Origin: Madurella fahalii | Taxonomy: Eukaryota > Ascomycota > Sordariomycetes > Sordariales | NCBI GenBank assembly: GCA_029876055.1 | Contig: CM056876.1 | Coordinates: 3,658,001 to 3,722,000, forward strand | Length of the DNA stretch: 64,000 bases | Direction: 5' to 3' | Part shown: piece by piece, positions 11,102 to 22,231 of the stretch | How positions within the stretch are numbered: position 1 is the first letter of the stretch | How the letters are laid out: each line of letters begins with the position of its first letter | Program-made: the position numbers and the translations under genes | The notes under the pieces: model-generated | Told to the model about the DNA's origin: nothing | What the model saw: the letters and a program-made list of their open reading frames with translations, nothing else | Database searches by the model: none

Positions 11102-11710
11102 ATGGGGGATATCCTAGCCGAGCGTCCCGCCGAGGTCATCTCTGCAATTTTCAAGGTAACAGAGGAGCAGATCGTGCCGTCGATGCGGCAGAGCGTATCT
11201 GCCGGCAACCTCCCCTTCGGCGCCGCCATCCTCCACCAGGCCACCCTTACACCCTTCACCGTCTCCGTGAACAAAGTTCGAGAATCCCCACTCCTCCACG
11301 GCGAGACCAACTGTATCCGCGAGTTCTTCGCTACCCCGTCAGACAAACGACCTCCCGTCAACAGCTGCCTGTTCTTCGCCACGCACGAGCCTTGCTCGCT
11401 CTGCCTGAGCGGCATCAGCTGGACGGGATTCTCCACTGTGTGCTTCCTTTTCACGTACGAGGATACGCGCGACCTGCTGGGTATCGGCGGCGACATTGAC
11501 ATCCTCGAGGAGGTGTTTCGCGTCGCGGGGCCGTCCGACACCAAGGATTCGCTCGCTGCTCGTCCATTGTATAACAAGGAAAATCGCTTCTTTAAGGCTA
11601 AGTCGGTGGCAGAGCTGTGGAATCAGATCGAGGATGGAGCTGAGAAGGAGAGGCTCAAGGAGGAAATTCAGCGAGTGAGGGGTTTGTTTGATGAGTTTAA
11701 ACAGGCTTAG
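11102..11710 (+). CDS. Cytidine/deoxycytidylate deaminase-family protein
   Basis: A single exon of 202 residues with an A-rich leader before the ATG. The zinc-binding signature is complete: HGE at 66-68 (zinc-ligand His, catalytic Glu) and PCSLC at 97-101 (two ligand Cys). The order HxE then PCxxC defines the cytidine deaminase superfamily, which hydrolytically deaminates nucleobases, nucleosides or nucleotides. The rest is typical of the fungal branch: an N-terminal helix, SAGNLPFGAAI before the active site, and a charged C-terminal helix from about 175. The exact substrate (guanine, dCMP, cytidine or tRNA adenosine) cannot be told from sequence. No targeting signal is evident, so it is probably cytosolic. 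It converges on the membrane protein gene downstream. Confidence 0.85.
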   Translation: MGDILAERPAEVISAIFKVTEEQIVPSMRQSVSAGNLPFGAAILHQATLTPFTVSVNKVRESPLLHGETNCIREFFATPSDKRPPVNSCLFFATHEPCSLCLSGISWTGFSTVCFLFTYEDTRDLLGIGGDIDILEEVFRVAGPSDTKDSLAARPLYNKENRFFKAKSVAELWNQIEDGAEKERLKEEIQRVRGLFDEFKQA

Positions 11711-12025
11711 GGGGCCTGCTGACATGAGGCTTCTCGTCGGGCTGCCAGGATCTTTATTAGTTAGCTATAGAGACGACTCAGACACCCGAGTAACCGAGTT
11801 CTTTTTGACCCCCACAAGTCCTTGGTAATTAAATACTTCTAGAGTTAAAGAAATGCGAAATGGTGAAAACGAAAGCGACCCGTGTCGTAAGTGATGCGTG
11901 TCGTTGCGTCATAATCTCTTGGACAATCCTAACCCCCCTTCCCCCTAACGATACTTTCCGTTCACCGCAATACTTACCGATCACTCATAATTAGAACATC
12001 ATTCCAAATACTAAGCGCGGCAACT
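11711..12025. other. Convergent intergenic spacer
   Basis: This holds the 3' regions of the deaminase (+) and membrane protein (-) genes. Nothing else was seen. Confidence 0.6.
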
Positions 12026-13864
12026 TCACTGCTTCCTATTATCGGCCATAAATGCCATCAGCAACTCGCACGCCCTGAGGGAAGCATCCCATGCGGTCTG
12101 CAGCTGCCCCGTGTTCTGGAAGCTGATACGGAATGCACCCGTTGCGAAGCTGGTATTGATTTCCTCGTCACTCAGCAGATCGAAGCTATGCTCCCCGATC
12201 ATGGAGTGGGCGTGGATGTACATCCAAACTACCGCACCGCCCCGACGGCAGCGTATAAATGTTCGCCACCGCTTTGTGGGGCACAAGTGAGTATTTCCCC
12301 TCTGTCTCACGCCCTTGCCGTATAAGGGGCAATCACAGGCTCGGGCCCTGACGCATGCCAACGCTTTCACACTGCCGCTGCCGCTGCCGCTGCCACTGCC
12401 GGTACCGTCTTGGGGACCGCGAGTGGCAGGATCCGGGGTCCGTATAAAGAGGAGACAAGAGTCGTAGAGTTCCCCGTTGTTGAGATCGGCTCCCTTGGCC
12501 CATACGACGGTGCGGAAAAAGATGTCACCCACAGCGTTGAGCACCTCGATACTCCTGAGGTTGCCGGCGGCGTCGAGGTCGATCTCGGTGGTTAGCTGCC
12601 ACCCAGCCTGGCAGAGGAAGGATGGGATGGATAGGAAGGAAGTGCATTCGGTAAGGTAGACCTTTGGACCGCGGGGGTGGATGGTGGCCTGGTGGCGCAC
12701 AACCGCATCGAGGGCCAGGAGCACGCGCTGCTGCGTCGCCTTGTCGGTCTCGCTCCAAGCCTTCGTCTCGAGAACGGCTTGCCTGACGGCTGCGGCCGAC
12801 TCGGCGAGGTAGTAGACAAGACCGCGGCAAATCAGCCAGAGCGCCTGGAAGGCAACCCAGAGGTAGGCAACGTCGTGCTTTTCTCGCTGCATGTTGAGGA
12901 AGGTGATGAATAAGGGTACCAGATTGAGCGGCATGCCCAGGCCCATGAGCATGCGGCGGGCAGGACTGCGGCGCACATTGGGCGGCGTGCCGAGCACGAT
13001 AACGCCCTCTCCTCCGGTGGTCAGCGGGGTCGGCAGGGCGCCAGCAACAATGTCGACAGTCGTTTCCGTGGGGTTGTCGCGGCCCAGGTCAAGCACCTGG
13101 AGCAGGGCAGCAGCAACGAACCCCCAGGCCCAAGGAATCGCAGTGGTGATCCAGAGGATTTGGCTGCCCCATTTCCAGAGCCAAAAGACCTCGCAGAGCT
13201 TAGCCAGCGAGCTGACGAGCACGATCCAGTCCTGGGCATATGTCGGTGACCCGTCCGTGTCGGGCAGGTACCAGTATATGGGGACCTCTCCGCCATCTAC
13301 TTGGCGGCGAACTGCTGCGAGCAGCAACGCCGTCTTCCTGTCGAGGCAGTAGAGCCTCGATATCCGGGGCTCCTTAGGCGGCTCAGAGGCCTGCACTGAA
13401 GAAACCGAAACCACGCCGCCACCGGGGGCACCCGAGCCTTCCGAGCCTTCCGTCTTCAACTTGTCCTCATTCTTACCACCACCGCCGGCTCCGCCTGTAT
13501 GCCGGCGGAGCGCGCCGAGCTGCAACAACCCTGGGCGGAACGTCCTGTCGATGAGCACCGCCCGGGCATCGCCAAGGTCAACCCGGTTCTTGATCGCTTC
13601 CGTCGGTCGCAGCGGGAAAACCAGACCCAGCGCATCGTCGACATGCTGGTTACGGAGGCCGCTACTCTCGCGCGCCCAGTCCGGCACCGCGGCGGCGAGA
13701 CAGGCTTTGATGACATGGAGCAAGCCGAAGCTGCTCATGGGCGCCCACGCCAGGCCCCCAGCACCTCGCAGCCCATGCACCAGCGCTTCGGCGATGGGGG
13801 CCCCGATGAGCGTTGCGACCGTCGAGATCTCGACTAGGCCCCCGCTAATGGTCGGCTCCGACAT
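12026..13864 (-). CDS. Multi-pass membrane protein, unknown function
   Basis: The frame is open further upstream (to 14227), but a Met at 13864 followed by SEPTISGGLVEISTVATLIG is the best start, giving 612 residues; the upstream extension is Arg/Pro/Lys-rich and leader-like. Hydrophobic segments occur near the N-terminus, in the middle (WITTAIPWAWGFVAAALLQVL) and around LVPLFITFLNMQ and VAFQALWLICRGLVYYL. Between them lie a Gly-rich polar linker and a long hydrophilic part. A stretch of about 35 residues after an (SG)n run, rich in Cys and Arg, has low protein-like quality and could be an unspliced intron. The C-terminal 90 residues again look normal. I do not recognise the family. Confidence 0.7.
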   Translation of the reverse strand: MSEPTISGGLVEISTVATLIGAPIAEALVHGLRGAGGLAWAPMSSFGLLHVIKACLAAAVPDWARESSGLRNQHVDDALGLVFPLRPTEAIKNRVDLGDARAVLIDRTFRPGLLQLGALRRHTGGAGGGGKNEDKLKTEGSEGSGAPGGGVVSVSSVQASEPPKEPRISRLYCLDRKTALLLAAVRRQVDGGEVPIYWYLPDTDGSPTYAQDWIVLVSSLAKLCEVFWLWKWGSQILWITTAIPWAWGFVAAALLQVLDLGRDNPTETTVDIVAGALPTPLTTGGEGVIVLGTPPNVRRSPARRMLMGLGMPLNLVPLFITFLNMQREKHDVAYLWVAFQALWLICRGLVYYLAESAAAVRQAVLETKAWSETDKATQQRVLLALDAVVRHQATIHPRGPKVYLTECTSFLSIPSFLCQAGWQLTTEIDLDAAGNLRSIEVLNAVGDIFFRTVVWAKGADLNNGELYDSCLLFIRTPDPATRGPQDGTGSGSGSGSGSVKALACVRARACDCPLYGKGVRQRGNTHLCPTKRWRTFIRCRRGGAVVWMYIHAHSMIGEHSFDLLSDEEINTSFATGAFRISFQNTGQLQTAWDASLRACELLMAFMADNRKQ

Positions 13865-16800
13865 TTCTTGGTGTTCGCATCGATGATGGCTTGTGCGCAG
13901 ACCGGGCAAGGGGAAGAAAATCGGGCGTTGCGAGGACGCCATCCTGAGACACACGGCAGGCTGCCGCCCTGGTCGTTTTCGCGGGCTTTTTGGTGGCTTG
14001 GTGGGCGCCTTTTTTTTTCTCTTCATGGCGCGCGGCACATTCGATGGAGGGAGGGACTGTGCTACCCGAGAAATAACAGGGTGGGCGCTGTGCATTTGTT
14101 CGTCAAGCTTGTCGTTCCTGGTTGATTGGCTGCACGGACGGGCCGAACGCCGAGGAAGTGCACTGTCGGGGCGCAGCGTTCCTCCAGAGTGAGAGAGGGA
14201 GATAAGATGGCTGAAGGCCACCTTCACAACCAGGCAACTGGCGTGGCTGGCAACTGCTACTGCGATGGCAGAAATATTGCATGGCCCTTATATGGAGGCC
14301 ACATCGACTTTATGAACCTCGAGTTCTACTAGAACAACTTTAATGTTGTGACTAGAGTCATTAATCGGCGTGGCTGATGCCAACGGCCGACATTCTTCTT
14401 TGCATTGTTCCGGTGGCGGCAATGTCGGTATCTGTGGAAGGCGTATGAAAGAGAGCAGCTGGACTTCCCTACGGGGGTTGAACCCATAACAAGTGGCCAC
14501 TATAACAAGATGTGTGTTCAATCTCCCTCAGTAAAGGCCAATCCTTCGGACGGGGCTCAGAGAGAGATAAAACGCTGGTTGTTTAAACCTTTTGTTAACG
14601 ACGAGGATAATTAGTCGTATATGTACGTGCTAATAGGTCAGTTTCTCTACAGAGATTCTCAAGTATATTACTCTCTATCGTGGCTTTATAGGCCCGTATG
14701 AGATGGCTGCGGAAAACGCTTAGACGCCCGCTAGGTTGACGTAACTTACATTTGTCGACGGTATACATTGTTTTGATGTAACTAACACGTAGTGTTTGAG
14801 GCAATTTGTCAAAAGAGAATCTGCAATAGAGGCATATACCAATATTGACAGTATCCTCGATTGCCGTAGGCAGGGGCCATTGACCAGACCGACACCAGTT
14901 ACATTTAGCTACCGTAGTCTAAGCGCCGTCCACCTTTCTCCTTGACGCTGGTAACCTCACTTGATGCAATGTATAAAATTCTGCCTCTTTGTAATTACTG
15001 TTATTGTTATCATTGCCATCATCGCTACTTACTGAGTTAGGGAAAACTGTCCTCAGGAATCTTGGCCCTCTGATCAGAGGGAGGCGGTTGCGGGGATGAC
15101 ACCCTTGGGGGCTGAACTTTGTATCGATACATTTTTCTTTGCACCTTAAGTAGGGCCGTCCGGCCAACACTCCTTATATAGGACAACAATCAACATACCT
15201 TTTCTTCACACTTGTTACTCGCTTAATTGAAGGCTTTAAGTATCTTGTATACAAAGTGATCTCGCTCTGAGAAGAGGGAGCTCTATCTGTATAGTTGTTT
15301 TGAACCTATCTAGGCTGTAGGTACCCGATTTGTTGTGGTAGCGCCTGTCTTGTCCATCTTGTCCGTTTAGGTATTTACCCTTCCCTTGTATTGTTGGTTA
15401 TATGGGTGTAGATGAGTGTTTCTGTACCATTTCACTAGAACTCTAGATGCGTTTTATATATAGATATAACTACTAGAAGGTTAAATATAAAGATCTAAGG
15501 ATTATTTGCAAGTGGTTTACACTTGTATATAAAACCAAAGCTAAATACAGTATCCTTGACGAAGATATATATAGCTTACTAGCCCTGTATATCATATATA
15601 TCCTATCTAGAAAGCGATCCTCATGTCATTCTCCCGCCTTTTCTCGGGGAGACAGAGCAGCCAATACCTACGCCACACCCGTGCCATGGGCGTTCTCTCC
15701 TCGCAGCAAGCTGTGCTCGACACTTGCATTGCAGTGCTCCAACAACTGTCGGCATAAGGAGTGATTAGGGTGGCCAGGCGCCACCGCTGCCGGACGGCAA
15801 CGGCGCGTGTTCCAGGTCCCGTCCCTATCTGGAAGGTGGGATGTAGTTGACTCGGAGGTGCCGGAAGGAGCAAAGCGCGAGGACCAGATTGGCCACGATG
15901 GAAAGGCACAAAGGGCATTCCTTCCTTTTATAGACTCGCCAGGCGGCTGTAATGTTTACTTATTAGTAGGAATAAATAGAAAGCATGAACTTGCTATCGC
16001 TTAGAAACGATACAAAATACTAGATAATAGATTTGGCTAAATCTTAATCGTGGCAGGGAAAGAGGACCGAATCGCATCTTTACAGAAAGGGATGCCAAGT
16101 GTCACATCATCTGGTTTTATGACTCCGACCTCTCACCCGGATGGCACTGGCATTTACGTTCTTATACACTTTGGTAAGACCCCAGGTATTTGAGACCATA
16201 CGGGCTGTTACCATCCTTATCTGCAGGACGCGGGCCGGCTCAAATTCGATGCCGTGTGCGGTAGCAAGCCGAGAGCCTCCATTCAGCAAGAGCGATGACT
16301 GAAGATCTGCCAGTAATCCATCACCTTCCGTGATTTCTGAATTTTGGGATATGGGCATCACGAATGAAGTGCAAGTGTTGGAGCAGAGATTATGTGAGTC
16401 ATCTCATGCCGGGGTCGGAATGGGCAACCACACGAGCCGGAAGCCTCGTGTTGGTGCTGTTAGACGAGCGATGGCCGCCGAATATGCAGCTCAACTGTCG
16501 TTTCGCAGCCTCGTCCGACCAACTACTCTGCACGTAGCCCAGCACCATACCTGCTGCCTGAATTACCCTCTAAAAGGTAAGGACCTACTTGAGTAACTAC
16601 AGTCGCTAAACCGAGTAGTGGAGGTCGGCTCACCAATCATGCATGAGCAAGGCATCCACAGTCTGCACGATGCATCTCCTTTGCGCTCGCAAAATACCAC
16701 CACCGTCTGTGAACGTCGCACGAGGCACACAAAATATCTCATACCGAGATTCAGCGCTCCCTTTAGCCCTCGCTGGCTTGAACCGATCAATGAACCTATA

Positions 16801-17803
16801 TGGATCCGTATGCCCTTGAGATATCGCCAGCATCTATCACAGCCGCCTGCCTTACAGAAGAGGTCTGCGTTGCCGTCTATGAGCAGGTCGTCGTTCCAGG
16901 ACCCCAAGATGCATCTGGACGCCGAGCTGGACGACAATTCCCTCACTTGATGCCCGAACAAAGCTTCGCACGTTGATCACTTTGGCGAGGAACCCGCCGC
17001 GACGAGACTGACACCGGATTCTAAGCATATCGCCCGACGGTTTCAACTATATTTATCCAGCTCGTTGGGATTCCAGGTTGCCCGTCGTGGAAGCTCGTAC
17101 CCACGGAAAGGACTGATGTCATTTAGAAAGGGATAACAGCCTCGCCAACCAGCTCCCCCGCGTGCAAACCACCACAGCCAATCCAAATGAGCCGCACTCC
17201 ATCCTTGCTGCCATTAATGAAAGGTCCTGAAATGCCGATAGCTGCTACAAGGGGAATGTGAACACCAGATCATTTTTTTCGCGTGTCCGGTAACTATCGG
17301 GTATGCACCCCGGATCTTCTAGCCAAGATCATAAAGCGGCATCGTTTCCGGGTTTGTGGTTTCGCGCACGGGGCGGCGGTCTAACCGTGTCCGAAGAAAC
17401 CGCGATCAGCAAGTGATTTACCGTGCTCTCTTATTTTTCCACGCGGTCGCGGTTGGAGGTATCCTGGACTCTGGCGATTTGGGGCCCAGGCCAAGCCGGG
17501 CTTGGCTACTCCGTATGTTCGTTTTCTGGGGCATTCTAATGACGGGGTATACTTCGGTTGCAACGGTCGCTAATAAAGATGTAACGGATTTCCGCCAACG
17601 GCGTGCTGCGGAATGAGTTTCTCCATCGTTTTCTCCGGCCTAATTAGCAACGCTCAACGCGGAATGGACAGAGCAATGCGCATCCGTACATATTTAACTC
17701 AAAGTAATAGCGCCTTGGGACGAGTTTTGGGAGGTTCAGCCATTGCATTTCCTGGTAGATGATCGCCATAGATATTACTTGATACAGGCAGCGAACACAA
17801 ACG
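13865..17803. other. Gene-poor tract with TpA-rich block
   Basis: No supported gene in 3.9 kb. Bases 15425-15605 are very AT- and TpA-rich (runs of TATATA, CTAG), as expected of DNA hit by repeat-induced point mutation. On the minus strand CCTATATAAGG (about 15172-15182) followed by TGTTGG looks like a promoter inside a retrotransposon LTR. A tRNA-like T-arm (ATGGG-TTCAACC-CCCGT, minus strand) lies at about 14474-14490 without a matching acceptor or anticodon arm. I read this as decayed repeat DNA. The last 150 bases are the leader of the beta-helix gene. Confidence 0.4.
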
Positions 17804-18874
17804 ATGGCCCCGTTCAGCCTCTCCATCCTCGCCGGAGTGCTCGCACTCGTCTCGGCCGTCCAGGGACAGTGCGGCGCCGGCAACCCCGACGCCACGGTGA
17901 CTGGCTCGGGCAACTCGTTCACGGCCGCCAAGGGCTCAAATACCGTGTACCAGGGCTCCGACTACCGGGCTGCGATCCAGGCGGCCGTCGACTCGATCGG
18001 CAGCGGCCAGCGTGTCGCCGTCATGGCGTCGGGCTCCATTGGGGCCAACACCATCAGCATCGGCAGCGGCAAAATCTTCGAGGGCTGTGGCACCATCAAT
18101 GTCGGCAACAAGGCAGGCCGCGGAGCCATCGAATCGCTCAACACGGCCGACGTCCAGATTCCCTACCTCACCATGACCGGCAACCCCTACTTTGGTCTGC
18201 GCTTCTACGGCACCCGCAACCTGTCGCTAGGGAAGATCACCATGAACCTCAGCGGCGGTCTCGGCATTCGCTTTGACCGCGATGCGGCGGCCAACACCAA
18301 TGTGAAGATGGACGTCATCTCGGTCACAGGCGCCGGCAGCCACGCCGTCGAGACGTGGAACATCGACGGCCTCAATATCAATCAGGTCATTGCCCGAAAT
18401 GTGGGGGAGTCGGGTTTGCTGCTCCAGGCGACGCGAAACGCGAGGGTTGGGCTCGTCGATGGCAACAACGTCGCCACGGGGACGGGCTATGCCACGTTCC
18501 GCATGGCCAACAACAATGGCCAGCTAGCCAACGGCAACTACAACACCAACGTCTATATTGACAAGGTTGTTTCGCGCGGCGGCGGCCGTGGCATCTTTTG
18601 CGTGTCGCGGTCTGGTGGAGTCGTCATCGAGAGCATCGACCTCGCCAACAATGGGAACAACGCCATCCTCATCGAGAACTGCTACAACGTCTCGATCCGC
18701 GGCGGCACTGTCAACGGAGGAGGCGAGGTCCGGCTGGCGGCCCGCTCCGAGTTCCCCAACAACCGCGACATTTGGATCACGCTGACCGTCAACAACAACT
18801 CGGTCCGCGAGTCGCCTTGCGGTGAAAACACCAACTGGACGTTGTCGGGCAACGCCAACAGGAACGTTTGTTAG
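17804..18874 (+). CDS. Secreted right-handed beta-helix protein
   Basis: A single exon of 356 residues. An N-terminal signal peptide is clear (residues 1 to about 21, ending VSAVQGQ). The body is short repeating blocks alternating Gly/Asn turns with beta strands, such as GSGKIFEGCGTINVG, GLRFYGTRNLSLGKI, GLLLQATRNARVGLVD and NAILIENCYNVSIRGG. This is the coil pattern of a parallel beta-helix, as in pectate lyases, polygalacturonases and related polysaccharide-active enzymes. No GH28 or pectate-lyase catalytic signature was identified, so substrate and chemistry stay open. Paired Cys near the C-terminus (SPCGENTNW, then a terminal Cys) may form a disulfide. It stands among other secreted proteins, consistent with plant-matter breakdown. 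It is strongly GC-rich at third positions. Confidence 0.8.
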   Translation: MAPFSLSILAGVLALVSAVQGQCGAGNPDATVTGSGNSFTAAKGSNTVYQGSDYRAAIQAAVDSIGSGQRVAVMASGSIGANTISIGSGKIFEGCGTINVGNKAGRGAIESLNTADVQIPYLTMTGNPYFGLRFYGTRNLSLGKITMNLSGGLGIRFDRDAAANTNVKMDVISVTGAGSHAVETWNIDGLNINQVIARNVGESGLLLQATRNARVGLVDGNNVATGTGYATFRMANNNGQLANGNYNTNVYIDKVVSRGGGRGIFCVSRSGGVVIESIDLANNGNNAILIENCYNVSIRGGTVNGGGEVRLAARSEFPNNRDIWITLTVNNNSVRESPCGENTNWTLSGNANRNVC

Positions 18875-19688
18875 ACGGAAACGAAAACTGGAATGGCTAG
18901 AAACATTTGAATACCTTTACTAGTGTTTATACTTTATTTTTATGAGGCTTGAAATAAAAGCGATTCATCTGCGCCGCGCGCGTGCAGTCAGGGCATTGCT
19001 CTATTATCCATCCTTGCCGTAGCCTGGGGGAACGATGTTCCGGGAATTGCGCTGTTCCCATCCCCGGCCGTCAATAGAACTGGCCTGGGCTCGTCCCGTC
19101 CTGCAGAACGGCTTCGGGTTGTACAGCACATTACAGCCCGCCTCTCCACCAATGGTCATAATGTCATCATCACTTTGTTCGCCATCCCCACTACCGCAGT
19201 TTTCGCTTTCAGCTCCCAAGCTATCACTCGGCCAGAACCTGTCGTGTCTTTGGTCTGATTAAGCGAATCGGCCATGCCCTTGTGGAATGACCGCGGCCGA
19301 GCCGAGGCCTTGACAATGAGCCGCGATAAATAAACCTGATGACGAGTTCCAAGTCGTAGCGGGCCGTTCCACTCTGTTGCGGATCCTACGTCATCGTAGT
19401 TGACTCTTCTTTGAAGTGTACCTAAGCACCTATCTTCTACAGGAAGGGTACCGAATTGGGTACCTCGTCCGGAGATTTGATGGGGTCGATGATGGAACCT
19501 TGTCATAGACTGCTTTTGGCCCTACCAAGGCAGTACCAGGGCTAGATGTCTCCCCCCGGTGGAAGTGCTCCGAGAGGAGGGACGCGGGTATAAGTTCCGT
19601 CCTAGACGTACACAACATCCCAAAATGATCCTCTTGGCCCATCGTCTAGCAGCAGCAGTTCATTGTCGGCACAATTCAGATCGCTGAG
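18875..19688. other. Intergenic
   Basis: This contains the 3' end of the beta-helix gene and the promoter of the rds1-like gene. A minus-strand frame at 19004-19219 encodes GCNVLYNPKPFC and a polar tail, but it lacks an ATG and splice support and is not annotated. Confidence 0.45.
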
Positions 19689-21086
19689 ATGGTTGGATTC
19701 AAGGCTCCAGCGGGCACGGCCCTGCTATTTCTCACGGCACACTCCGTTGCCGTGCCGGTCATCTCTGAACCTACCACCACCTTCTCCGTGTCTCCCGTCA
19801 CCCCTCCAGCGAGGCCTCAGACCAACGTGACCTCGCATGGACCCTACACAGGCCCGCCGCCGACCACCACCGGCGCTCTCACAACCGATGTGGTTGCCCC
19901 GTCCATTCCCGCTCTCCCACCCGGCCCCGACGCATTCAAATATCCTAGCGATGGCAAGCTGCATGCGCCGCTGCCGGCGCCGTACACACCCTCAGGCGGC
20001 CTCGGCACCAACGGCTCGGCCCCTGTCTACCGCATGTTGTCCGACTTTGACTACGAGTCAGTTGCGCTAGCTTTGTATCAGGAGTGGATTGAGCTCGACC
20101 TCTTCCACTGGGGTCTCGCGACCTTTTCAGACGAGGATTTTGAGGAGGCGGGCCTGACTGCTGAGGACCGCTTCCTCATCCAGTACATGGCAGACCAAGA
20201 AGTCGGCCACGCGACCCTGCTCAGCAACATGCTCGGCCCTGAAGCCCCTGCTCAGTGCACCTACAACTACCCGGCCACCAACGTGCGCGAGTTCATCGAC
20301 TTTTGCCAGAAACTCACCCGCTGGGGCGAAGCGGGCGTGTATGGCTTCCTCGAGCACCTCAACGCGCGAGACGTGGCCCAGATGCTGCTGCAGAGTATCA
20401 CCACAGAGGCTCGCCAACAGATGATCTTCCGTCAATTCGAAGGTCTCTTCCCCATGCCCGAGTGGTTCCAGGTTGGCATCCCACAGTCTTGGGCTTGGAC
20501 GCTTCTCGCCCCCCATATCTCCAGCTGCCCTGAGAACCAAACCCGGCTCGTCTGGCAAAACTTCCCATCCCTGCACATCCTCAACCAGCCGAACCCGGCC
20601 CGCATCAATGGCTCAAACGTCTGGAACGAGACCAGAGGTGGCTATGCCAACTCGCTCAGCACTGAGGACATTGATGAAGAAGACAGCTGCCTGAACAGCG
20701 ACGAAGTTGGCGCCAACTGCTCCCCGGCCATCACGCGCAACCGGTCCGAGCCGCTGTCGTACCCCGGCAGGCAGGTGTTTCTGGAGTGGGACGAGCCCGG
20801 CAGGCCGATCGGCCCTAATAATAGCTACATTACCGACACGAAAGCCGGGCCGCCGGCGTTCGCGGCGTGGGTTAGTCAGTTGAATGTGTCGTACACGCCA
20901 CTCCAGGACATCAACGGGAATTCGGCATGGACGATCCAGCCAAATATGAGCACTTTCCAGGGTGACCCAGCAGTGAACGGAACCATTTTCTTGGTACTGA
21001 CAGATGAAGATCTGTATGTTACGCCGTTTAATTTGACCATGCTGAATCCGCACGTGGTGGCTGTCGGTATGTATCAGGCCGGCTGA
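19689..21086 (+). CDS. rds1: Rds1-like ferritin-fold stress protein
   Basis: A single exon of 465 residues. A signal peptide (about 1-21) is followed by a Pro/Thr-rich linker, then the ferritin-like domain from about 115. There YRMLSDFDYESVALALYQEWIELDLFHWGL supplies an E-x-E-L-D helix, and further on come FLIQYMADQEVGHATLL (E..H pair), a central helix, and TTEARQQMIFRQFEG. These match the four-helix ferritin-like family that includes Schizosaccharomyces pombe Rds1, a stress-responsive protein. The C-terminal 170 residues carry many N-glycosylation sequons, consistent with secretion or wall location. Metal binding is suggested by the helix Glu/His pairs but not shown. The symbol denotes family similarity, not proven orthology. 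Confidence 0.85.
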   Translation: MVGFKAPAGTALLFLTAHSVAVPVISEPTTTFSVSPVTPPARPQTNVTSHGPYTGPPPTTTGALTTDVVAPSIPALPPGPDAFKYPSDGKLHAPLPAPYTPSGGLGTNGSAPVYRMLSDFDYESVALALYQEWIELDLFHWGLATFSDEDFEEAGLTAEDRFLIQYMADQEVGHATLLSNMLGPEAPAQCTYNYPATNVREFIDFCQKLTRWGEAGVYGFLEHLNARDVAQMLLQSITTEARQQMIFRQFEGLFPMPEWFQVGIPQSWAWTLLAPHISSCPENQTRLVWQNFPSLHILNQPNPARINGSNVWNETRGGYANSLSTEDIDEEDSCLNSDEVGANCSPAITRNRSEPLSYPGRQVFLEWDEPGRPIGPNNSYITDTKAGPPAFAAWVSQLNVSYTPLQDINGNSAWTIQPNMSTFQGDPAVNGTIFLVLTDEDLYVTPFNLTMLNPHVVAVGMYQAG

Positions 21087-21446
21087 GGAGTTATATGAGG
21101 GTTCGTGCGTTATACAACGACAATAAGGAGGCCTGGGAGCAGGGACGAAAAGAGTGATAATCCTGGCGAGACGCAATGTACCTGTTGTACATACAAGTAA
21201 TGCTTTCAAATTATCCTATGACCCCGTAATTGCAAGCCCCAATGTGACAGTATACTTAATTTGGCCTTTAAAGGTACATACTGAGGTCAAAATCGTACCC
21301 ACATTATAAACCCTCGTTGATCACCCCCCTTGTCCGGCGATGACATCACCAATCTAACGGGTTCCCATCACCAACTCCCGTCATATCCGATTCCACCCTT
21401 TCCCTATCACGACCATGTCGGAATACCGAACACTCCTAATCAAACG
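21087..21446. other. Intergenic
   Basis: This covers the 3' end of the rds1-like gene and the C/A-rich upstream region of the small mitochondrial-type gene. Nothing else was seen. Confidence 0.55.
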
Positions 21447-21899
21447 ATGATTCCATTATCACGAATAGCAATTGCGAGAGCAAAGCTCCCTCAGCTTCAT
21501 GTTAACATCACCGTTCAATTCCGGCGCACCCTCGCCGCCACAACGGCCTCATCCGCCGGCACCCAGGTAAGATTATCCGCTGCCAAATCGCCGGCATCGA
21601 TAGCCCGTATCAGATTCGTGCGAATCTAACTCACCTCGGGCCGGGAATAGCCTCCAACGAACAAAGGTGGTTCTCCGGGGCCATCCGGGCAACAGGATGG
21701 TATCCAGAGCAATGATGGCAGCCCAACAACAGCAGCTAAAGCAACTCGAAAAAAGACACAGGCAGAAATAGACGAGGAGCTAAGGATGAAGATGGAAGGA
21801 ATCTCCGGAGACGGGGGTGAGTCCGGGGTTGAGTACGAGGACGGACGGCCCGTGGCCATGAAGAGGGGTGTTCGGGAGAACATGTTTAGATATATCTGA
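21447..21899 (+). CDS. Small mitochondrial-type protein, 122 residues
   Basis: Two exons, 21447-21566 and 21651-21899, joined in phase 0. The 84-bp intron has a GTAAGA donor, a TCTAAC branch site and an AATAG acceptor. The N-terminus, starting MIPLSRIAIARAKLPQ and followed by an FRRTLAATTASS segment, is basic, Ser/Ala-rich and free of acidic residues, the profile of a mitochondrial targeting peptide. The C-terminal part is a charged helix (KTQAEIDEELRMKMEGISG) followed by GVEYEDGRPVAMKRGV and a short end MFRYI. This second half is dense in coding-like residues and resembles the ends of small conserved fungal proteins, but I cannot name the family. It lies 360 bp downstream of the rds1-like gene in the same orientation. 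Confidence 0.7.
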
Positions 21900-22231
21900 T
21901 CGTCCGTATGGCCGGGAAGATGAGACAGCATCCTTCATAATCATCGCCATACCAGTGGTTCGTACGATGTCATCAGGCAATGCACAGTGTTAGGCCACGA
22001 GGACAAAGGACCCCCTGACTAGCCTGGCAACGTGTTTGCCAATGCGGAATTCCTTAGCTGGCTGATTGTTACTGAAAATCTATAAGGGATGCCCTCTTCC
22101 CACTTCCCGGAACCGTCCTCTATCGCCATTACCCAGTCATCGATTGCTCGCAGTACGTTTGCTGACAACAACGCTGGCAGTAATTCATCTCTAACAATCA
22201 TACCACTTCCGACCTTGAAGTCAGAATCATC
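21900..22231. other. Short intergenic spacer
   Basis: This lies between two small plus-strand genes. No features were seen. Confidence 0.55.

Noticed and set aside
14474..14525. Possible tRNA gene on the minus strand
   Set aside because: A T-arm and an AGTGG element are present, but they are too close together and there is no matching acceptor stem or anticodon arm.
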